Shown: piece after piece, positions 1 through 4,465 of the stretch
How the letters are laid out: each line of letters begins with the position of its first letter
Numbering within the stretch: position 1 is the stretch's first letter
NCBI GenBank assembly: GCA_030150965.1
Contig: JASLEW010000227.1
Location: forward strand, 1 to 6,453
Direction of reading: 5' to 3'
From: Thermoanaerobaculia bacterium
GTDB lineage: Bacteria > Acidobacteriota > Thermoanaerobaculia > Multivoradales > UBA5704
DNA length: 6,453 bases
Program-made: the position numbers and the translations under genes
Notes under the pieces: generated by a model
What the model was told of the DNA's origin: nothing
Databases searched by the model: none
Seen by the model: only the letters and a program-made list of their open reading frames with translations

Positions 1-45
1 AATGCCCAGGGCCAGTTCAAGCTCGGCCTCGAGCGCGGAGCCATC

Positions 46-69
46 GGGATTGGCTCCGGGATTGGCTCC
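46..69 (+). repeat. Tandem 12-bp direct repeat, left arm
   Basis: The unit GGGATTGGCTCC occurs at 46-57 and again at 58-69 with no spacer and no mismatch. The reverse-complement pair lies at 260-283 in the other arm. In the frame starting at base 1 the tandem reads Gly-Ile-Gly-Ser twice. Confidence 0.9.
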
Positions 70-155
70 GCCGTACCGTTTAGTACCCCCATCCGGAAAT
101 ACGGTGAGGCACCGAGGCCGCCGCGCCGCCGCCCCAGCGGCGTTGCGCTCCCTGC

Positions 156-175
156 GGCGTAGTCCCCGCTACGCC
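156..175. repeat. Small hairpin in the inverted-repeat spacer
   Basis: GGCGTAG (156-162) pairs perfectly with CTACGCC (169-175) around a 6-nt loop. It lies at the centre of the large inverted repeat, so the whole element could fold as a long stem with a small apical stem-loop. No T-run follows, so it does not look like an intrinsic terminator. Confidence 0.6.
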
Positions 176-259
176 TCGGTCGCGCGCCTGGCTGGGACGG
201 CGGCGCGGCGGCCTCGGTGCCTCACCGTATTTCCGGATGGGTTTACTAAACGGTACGGC

Positions 260-283
260 GGAGCCAATCCCGGAGCCAATCCC
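260..283 (+). repeat. Tandem 12-bp direct repeat, right arm
   Basis: The unit GGAGCCAATCCC occurs at 260-271 and 272-283. It is the exact reverse complement of the tandem in the left arm, so the duplication predates or was copied together with the arm. Confidence 0.9.
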
Positions 284-328
284 GATGGCTCCGCGCTCGA
301 GGCCGAGCTTGAACTGGCCCTGGGCATT

Positions 329-455
329 GGCTAGACTGCAAGCTTGGTTCTGGCAACCCAAGAGGACGGCCCGCCAGGGGACAGGACGCCGGCCGGCCGC
401 CGGTCGCCCATTTTTCTCCCCGGCGAGGTCCCCTGACGGCGTGGGAGAGCTTGAC
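329..455 (+). other. Leader between the inverted repeat and the signalling operon
   Basis: This stretch separates the right arm from the start of the response regulator and must contain the operon promoter unless transcription enters from upstream. I see no convincing -35/-10 pair, no sigma-54 box and no operator-like palindrome. The regulator's reading frame is open through here back to an ATG at 237, but that extension is low-complexity, lies partly in the repeat and matches no domain. Confidence 0.4.
443..449 (+). promoter_or_regulatory. Ribosome binding site deciding the GTG start at 456
   Basis: GGGAGAG lies 6 nt before the GTG at 456. This placement supports GTG 456 over the in-frame GTG at 441, which has only a weak and distant GAGG, and over the far-upstream ATG at 237. 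Confidence 0.6.
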
Positions 456-854
456 GTGCAGCCGAGGAAAGTACTCGTCGTCGACGACTCGAAGCTGATG
501 CAGAAGATGTACGAGGTGATGCTGCGTCAGTATTCGCTGGTGTACGCGTCGGACGGGCGGCAGGCGCTGGAGCGGCTGCGCGAGCACCGGGACGTGGACC
601 TGGTGCTGCTCGACATCAACATGCCCAACATGAACGGCCTGGAGTTCCTCGAGGAGGTGCGCGCCGGCTCCGGCGGCCCGGACCGGAGCGCCGGCGGGCT
701 CGGCCTCGCGGTCGTCATCGTCAGCACCGAGGGGCGCGAGGAGGACACCGCCCGCGGCCTCGAGGCCGGAGCCGCCGCCTACATCCGCAAGCCTTTCCAC
801 AGCGAGGAGATCCTGGACGTGATCTCGCGCCTGCCGGCGAGGTCGGCCGCTTGA
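456..854 (+). CDS. Single-domain CheY-like response regulator
   Basis: A 132-residue stand-alone receiver that would take a phosphoryl group from a histidine kinase and signal by protein-protein contact; no output domain is attached. Seen: the acidic pair Asp10-Asp11 in VLVVDDS, phosphoacceptor Asp53 in LVLLDINMPNMNG, the switch hydroxyl Ser90 in VIVSTEG, Tyr109, and Lys112 in the RKPF motif. All catalytic and switch positions of an active receiver are therefore present. The Asp53-to-Ser90 spacing is 37 residues, against 30 in E. coli CheY (Asp57 to Thr87), because of a Gly-rich loop around residues 71-83. GTG 456 was chosen because a good ribosome binding site precedes it and the protein then starts three residues before beta-strand 1. 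The stop overlaps the next gene's start by 4 nt, which suggests translational coupling. Its kinase is not in the window. The function class is secure; the pathway is unknown. Confidence 0.93.
   Translation: MQPRKVLVVDDSKLMQKMYEVMLRQYSLVYASDGRQALERLREHRDVDLVLLDINMPNMNGLEFLEEVRAGSGGPDRSAGGLGLAVVIVSTEGREEDTARGLEAGAAAYIRKPFHSEEILDVISRLPARSAA
839..843 (+). promoter_or_regulatory. Ribosome binding site for the TTG start at 851
   Basis: GAGGT inside the end of the response regulator lies 7-8 nt before TTG 851. It supports this rare start codon; the first in-frame ATG of that frame comes only at 1001, well inside the protein. Confidence 0.5.
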
Positions 855-1642
855 GCGAGCGCACCGCCCACGCCCCCGCCGCGCCCGGCGCCGCGCCCCT
901 GGCCGGCGGCCTCGATCCGCTGCAGCTGACCGCCGAGCTCCGCACCACGCTCGACCGCGCCGGCGAGCTGGCGCGCATCGCCGAGATCAACCTGCGCGAG
1001 ATGGCCGAGCGCGGGCTCGATCCGGCGGGCGCCGGCCGCATCACCGAGCTGGAGCGCCGCCTGGCCACCGCCGACTCCGACGTCAAGGAGCTGGCCTCGC
1101 GGCTGGTGGACTCCGAGCACCAGGGCGGACGGCTGATGAACCTCTACGTCGCCACCTACCAGCTGCACGCCACGCTCGACCCGGCCGAGGTGCAGGCGAC
1201 GATCGCCGAGATCGCCATCAACCTCCTGGGCGCGGCGCAGTTCGTGCTGCTGCTGCGCAAGGACGACGCCCCGTGGTGCGAGATCGCGCTGATCGAGGGG
1301 GCGCACGGCGACCTCGACCCGCGCTACGACGGCGAGGCCTACGCCGGCGGCGATCCGATGGTCGACGCCACGCTCGCCGACGGCGTGCTGCGCCTGGGCC
1401 CGACGGGCGAGTCGCAGGCGCTCGCCGCGGTGCCGCTGCGGGTGCAGAACGAGATCGTCGGCGCCCTGGTGCTGCTCAAGCTCCTCGACCACAAGCCGAT
1501 CCTGCGCGCCGAGGACCGCGACCTGCTCGACCTGCTGTCGGCGCACGCCGCCTCGGCCCTGTTCGCGGCGCGCCTGTTCGCCACCAAGGATCGCAAGCTG
1601 CGCACGCTGGAGAGCCTGGTCAAGCTCGCGCGTGGAGAGTGA
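851..1642 (+). CDS. Coiled-coil GAF-domain protein
   Basis: A 263-residue cytoplasmic protein with no signal peptide or membrane segment. Residues 1-20 are Ala/Pro-rich. About 24-95 are charged and helical, probably a coiled coil, including ITELERRLATADSDVKELAS. About 97-247 read as a GAF domain: a helix with LYVATYQLHATLDPAEV, strands around FVLLLRKDD and WCEIALIEG, AVPLRVQNEIVGALVLL, then a closing helix around DLLDLLSAHAASALFAARLF. GAF domains bind small ligands or act as dimer scaffolds; no cyclic-nucleotide NKFDE-type motif or chromophore cysteine is evident, so the ligand is unknown. No kinase, cyclase or other catalytic domain follows. The TTG start is inferred from the 4-nt overlap TTGA with the preceding regulator's stop, the upstream GAGGT and the lack of a nearby ATG. 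Its place between a receiver and a PATAN protein suggests a partner in the same signalling complex. Confidence 0.87.
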   Translation: MSERTAHAPAAPGAAPLAGGLDPLQLTAELRTTLDRAGELARIAEINLREMAERGLDPAGAGRITELERRLATADSDVKELASRLVDSEHQGGRLMNLYVATYQLHATLDPAEVQATIAEIAINLLGAAQFVLLLRKDDAPWCEIALIEGAHGDLDPRYDGEAYAGGDPMVDATLADGVLRLGPTGESQALAAVPLRVQNEIVGALVLLKLLDHKPILRAEDRDLLDLLSAHAASALFAARLFATKDRKLRTLESLVKLARGE

Positions 1643-1661
1643 CGGAGCGGCGAGCGGACCG

Positions 1662-3365
1662 ATGGCCATCTCCGGCAGCCTGAAAGACGTCTCCGTCGCC
1701 GATGTGATGCAGTTCATTCACCTCGGACGGCGAACCGGCACCCTGCTGCTCACCCGCGGTCCGCTGCGCGCCATGATCGGCTTCCACGGCGGCCGGCTGG
1801 TGTCGGCGCAGGCGCCGCGCACGCCGAAGCTCGGCGACCTGCTGATCTCGTCGCGCCTCATCGACCGCCCGACGCTCGACCAGGCGATCCAGGACCAGTC
1901 GCACGAGCGCGACCGGCGCTCGCTCGGCCAGATGCTGGTGGCCTCGGGCGCCATCGACGCCGAGGGCCTGCGCCGGGTCATCGCCCAGCAGATCGAGCAG
2001 GCGGTCTCCGAGGTGATGGTGTGGGACACCGGCACCTTCGAGTTCGCCATCGACGACCTGCGGCCGATCGACGACATCGCGCTCTATCCGAGCGACGTGC
2101 TGCCCGACGCCGACATCAACACCCAGATGGTGCTGCTCGAAGCCGCCCGCATCTTCGACGAGCGCAACCGCGGCCGCGAGGCCGGCGGCGACCGCGACGC
2201 CACCGGCGCGCACGCCCTCGTGCCGCTCCAGCCGGTGGGCGACAAGCGGCGCAGCGTCCCGGTCGAGGTCCCGGTCACGGCCGGCGGTGGCGGCGGCTTC
2301 GCGGACGGCGATTCCACCAACCCGGCGCTGGAGACGGGGCTGGCCGCGACCGCCGCGGCGGCGACGGCCGCCGCTTCCTCGGTGGCGCTGCTCGATCCCG
2401 GCGACGAGACCCTCTCGCGGCGGCGCTGGGAGTCGCCGAAGCACGCCGCCGAGCGCCTGCACCTGCAGATCGTCTCGGCCGACGCGCCGCTCGGCGAGCA
2501 GCTGGCCGAGGCCCTGCGCCACGAGGTCGCGAGCATCGAGGGGATCGGCATCGCGCAGGCCGGCCTGGCGGCCCCGGGCGACCCGCCGCCGATCGTGGTG
2601 CTCGACCTCCGCCCCGGCGGCGTGACCCTCGAGCAGGCGGCGGCCCTGCGCCGCTCCCGGCCGCGGGCCTCGGTCATCGCCGTGGTGGACGAGGGCACCG
2701 TGGTCTCCAAGGTCTACGCCGCCGGCATGCTCAACGCCCTGCCGCCCGACGTCGAGGCGATCGCCGCCTGCGTCGAGAACCTGATCGAGAGCCGCGAGGA
2801 CCTGGTGCGCGGCTCCTCCGGCCGCGGCGGCGCCATCGGGGCGCAATCCGGCGTGGCGCGGCTGCGGCGCGTCTTCGGCGACCTGCGCTCCGGCCTGATC
2901 TCGGCCACCGTGGCGCTCAACCTCATGCACATCATCTCGGAGTCGGTCGAGCGCGCCGTGCTCTTCCTGGTCAAGCGCGACCACCTGGTGGCGCTCGGGG
3001 CCTTCGGCTCCGACGCGCAGGGTCGCCCGCTCGCCGAGCTGACCCGCGGCATCAAGTTCCCGACCGAGGTCGAGAGCGTCTTCTCGCGCAGCCTGACGGT
3101 CGGCGAGGTGCAGTCGCTGACCTACGAGGAGGCGGCGCTGCCCGAGCCCTTCCGCTCGCTGGTCGGCCGCTCGCGCACCGGGCAGGTGGTGGTCTTTCCG
3201 GTGCTCGGCACGCAGCGCGTCATCTCGGTCATCTACACCGACAACGGCGAGCGGGACGAACCGATCGAGGACATCGACATCCTGGAGCTGGCCACCGCCC
3301 AGGTCGGCATGGCGTTCGAAAACGAGCTGCTGCGGCGCCAGATCTCGCAGAACCGCGACGAATAG
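1662..3365 (+). CDS. PATAN/DUF4388 - degenerate receiver - GAF-like protein
   Basis: A soluble protein of 567 residues. Residues 1-50 (SGSLKDVSVADVMQFIH, then RTGTLLLT) match the start of DUF4388/PATAN proteins, named after cyanobacterial PatA and linked to motility and signalling. About 57-110 hold two similar helical units beginning LGDLLISSRLID (57) and LGQMLVASGAID (88). TGTFEFAIDD near 123 and NTQMVLLEAARIFDE near 154 also fit DUF4388. About 170-260 is a Gly/Ala-rich linker. About 266-375 folds like a receiver: Asp315 sits in VVLDLRPGG, but the Ser/Thr position is Val342, the conserved Lys position is Pro361 or Pro362, and only one acidic residue (Asp274) remains of the N-terminal pair, so normal phosphorylation switching is unlikely. 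About 405-560 is a GAF-like domain ending in LATAQVGMAFENELL. ATG 1662 was chosen because DUF4388 begins right there; GTG 1632 (577 residues) is an alternative that overlaps the previous gene by 11 nt. Likely a scaffold or output adaptor for the two upstream proteins. Confidence 0.87.
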   Translation: MAISGSLKDVSVADVMQFIHLGRRTGTLLLTRGPLRAMIGFHGGRLVSAQAPRTPKLGDLLISSRLIDRPTLDQAIQDQSHERDRRSLGQMLVASGAIDAEGLRRVIAQQIEQAVSEVMVWDTGTFEFAIDDLRPIDDIALYPSDVLPDADINTQMVLLEAARIFDERNRGREAGGDRDATGAHALVPLQPVGDKRRSVPVEVPVTAGGGGGFADGDSTNPALETGLAATAAAATAAASSVALLDPGDETLSRRRWESPKHAAERLHLQIVSADAPLGEQLAEALRHEVASIEGIGIAQAGLAAPGDPPPIVVLDLRPGGVTLEQAAALRRSRPRASVIAVVDEGTVVSKVYAAGMLNALPPDVEAIAACVENLIESREDLVRGSSGRGGAIGAQSGVARLRRVFGDLRSGLISATVALNLMHIISESVERAVLFLVKRDHLVALGAFGSDAQGRPLAELTRGIKFPTEVESVFSRSLTVGEVQSLTYEEAALPEPFRSLVGRSRTGQVVVFPVLGTQRVISVIYTDNGERDEPIEDIDILELATAQVGMAFENELLRRQISQNRDE

Positions 3366-3371
3366 GTCCAT

Positions 3372-3395
3372 CCTTCCCACCCTCCGGGGGGAAGG
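3372..3395. terminator. Possible terminator hairpin between convergent genes
   Basis: CCTTCCC (3372-3378) pairs with GGGAAGG (3389-3395), and the 10-nt loop may add two G-C pairs. It begins 6 nt after the stop of the PATAN protein gene and lies between two convergent genes, where a terminator is expected. No U-tract follows on either strand, so this is weak as an intrinsic terminator. Confidence 0.35.
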
Positions 3396-3445
3396 GGCAC
3401 CACTCCCACTTTCATAGCTCGGGGTCGGCCGTCGCCGATGGGGAA

Positions 3446-4207
3446 CTACTGCGTGGGCTGCTGGAAGGGATCGAAAGGCACGGAGCGGAAGCCCGCCGGG
3501 ACGTCGTAGGTGCCGGCCGGGGCCTCCCGGGTGTCGGCGGCCACCAGCTCCTCGACCGACTTGGTGCTGGCGCTGCCGATGTTGATCGTCGTCTCCTGGT
3601 AGACCGGGAAGCCGTCGAGGCGGCCCTCCTTCTGCGCCCAGTCGCTGGCGTTGGGCTGCATCGAGGCCAGCGCGGCGTTCATCTGGTTGTAGGCCGCGTA
3701 GAGCGGGATGTCCTTGGTCAGCCACCACTGCGCCACCATGCGCAGACCGTGCTGATTGGTCAGCTCCAGGTTCATGCGCGTGGCGTTCCAGGTGCGGAAC
3801 TGGCGCGTCTCGGTGCCCGGCGTGACGGTGGCCTTGATCTGGTTGTCGGCGACGTAGCGCTGGAAGCTGTCCTGGTCGCGCGGCGGCACCACGGTCTGCC
3901 AATCGATCGGCAGGCCCACCTCGCTGTAGGTGCGGTCGGTGTGATTGATCAGGTAGATCTTTTTGCGGTCCAGGCGCACAATGATCGTGGTGCTGCCCTC
4001 GTCGCGACGCAGGCGGTCGCTGCCCACCCAGACCTTGGCCTGGGCGTCGTGCGGCTCCTGCACGCGGTTGCCGAGCCGCATCCCGGTGGTGTGGGCCTTG
4101 ACGGTGAGCAGCAGGTCGGCGCCGGCGCGCGCGCCCGGCAGGACGGCCGAGGCCAGGAGCGCGGCGAGGAGCGGCAGCGGACGGAGGCGGTGGCTGAGGT
4201 GACCCAT
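3446..4207 (-). CDS. Secreted DUF4412/LolA-like periplasmic protein
   Basis: A 253-residue exported protein. Residues 1-28 are a Sec signal peptide: Arg7 and Arg9, a Leu/Ala core, then ARA before Gly29 as the likely cleavage site. The mature protein contains no cysteine, so it is not a lipoprotein. Residues 58-95 give the clearest family signal: KVWVGSDRLRRDEG, then TTIIVRLDRKKIYLIN and the RTYSEV segment. This pattern of a strand, a charged turn, a 'reports its own residue state' strand and a Lys/Arg-Thr-Tyr motif is typical of DUF4412-like proteins, which are thought to share the LolA/LolB-type open beta-barrel fold. Later parts (TRQFRTWNATRMNLEL, AQWWLTKDIPLYAAYNQMN) fit a long curved sheet. 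The true ligand is unknown, and lipid or lipoprotein binding is inference from the fold. ATG 4207 is chosen because the signal peptide begins there, with a weak GGCGG upstream; the frame stays open far upstream only because of GC bias. The gene is divergent from the DUF1800 gene. Confidence 0.8.
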   Translation of the reverse strand: MGHLSHRLRPLPLLAALLASAVLPGARAGADLLLTVKAHTTGMRLGNRVQEPHDAQAKVWVGSDRLRRDEGSTTIIVRLDRKKIYLINHTDRTYSEVGLPIDWQTVVPPRDQDSFQRYVADNQIKATVTPGTETRQFRTWNATRMNLELTNQHGLRMVAQWWLTKDIPLYAAYNQMNAALASMQPNASDWAQKEGRLDGFPVYQETTINIGSASTKSVEELVAADTREAPAGTYDVPAGFRSVPFDPFQQPTQ

Positions 4208-4465
4208 GTCCGCCAGCTTACCGCCCGCCGGCAGGGCTGACAAGCAGCGCGCCCCCCGCCGCACGCGCCGCGCTGGCGCCCCGCTCCCGGGCTCGGGGCG
4301 GGCGGCGCAGGATCCGGCGCCGTCGCGGGTTTCATCTCCAGCCCGCCCACCGCCCACCGGGGCGCCGCGGCCGGCCCCGACCCGGCCCCCTCCCGGGTGG
4401 CCGGTCTCCCGCCCCTCCGGCGGCCGCTTCCTGGCGCCGGAGCGCGAGGTCTCGACGGAGGAGTC
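4208..4465. other. Divergent intergenic region, 258 bp
   Basis: This region separates the start of the secreted minus-strand gene from the start of the DUF1800 gene, so promoters for both should lie here. It is extremely GC-rich and I find no convincing -35/-10 pair. The one clear structure is CGCCCCG (4277-4283) pairing with CGGGGCG (4294-4300) around a loop that contains CCCGGG; its role is unknown. A small plus-strand frame crosses the region but has no recognisable product. Confidence 0.5.
4457..4463 (+). promoter_or_regulatory. Strong ribosome binding site before the DUF1800 gene
   Basis: GGAGGAG ends 2 nt before ATG 4466. The spacing is short for that ATG and closer to ideal for the in-frame GTG at 4472, so the true start may be two codons later. 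Confidence 0.65.

Larger units (their letters stand above)
1..328. repeat. Giant imperfect inverted repeat, about 138-bp arms
   Basis: Seen directly: bases 1-138 are the reverse complement of 191-328, with the axis near 164/165. Mismatched pairs are 86/243, 87/242 and 132/197, so 135 of 138 pairs match; within 1-131 versus 198-328 it is 129 of 131. Pairing breaks down from 139/190 inward, leaving a spacer of about 52 nt with its own small hairpin. Each arm carries a 12-bp unit twice in tandem (46-69 and 260-283). The left arm starts at the first base of the window, so the repeat may extend further out. No transposase or other protein of a known family is inside. It could be a small non-autonomous mobile element, a dispersed intergenic palindromic repeat, or a fold-back assembly artefact. 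The mismatches and the unpaired spacer argue mildly against a pure artefact. Confidence 0.9.

Noticed and set aside
316..335. Sigma-54-like promoter TGGCCC-N5-ATTGG
   Set aside because: The -12 half lacks the TTGC core and it overlaps the end of the repeat; the match is too poor.
2..361. Overlapping ORFs on both strands across the inverted repeat
   Set aside because: They are mirror images caused by the palindrome, with Arg/Pro/Ala-rich composition and no recognisable domain; kept only as a note on the arm-encoded peptide.
237..455. N-terminal extension of the response regulator from ATG 237 (205-residue version)
   Set aside because: The extra 73 residues are low complexity, begin inside the inverted repeat and match no domain; GTG 456 has a good ribosome binding site and starts right at the receiver fold.
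1620..3902. 760-codon minus-strand ORF opposite the PATAN gene
   Set aside because: Composition is typical of an antisense shadow in high-GC DNA, and the plus strand carries clear domains over most of the same span.
2021..4240. 739-codon plus-strand ORF overlapping the PATAN gene and the secreted-protein gene
   Set aside because: Arg/Gly/Ala-rich out-of-frame reading of the PATAN gene that continues antisense through the secreted-protein gene; no domain.
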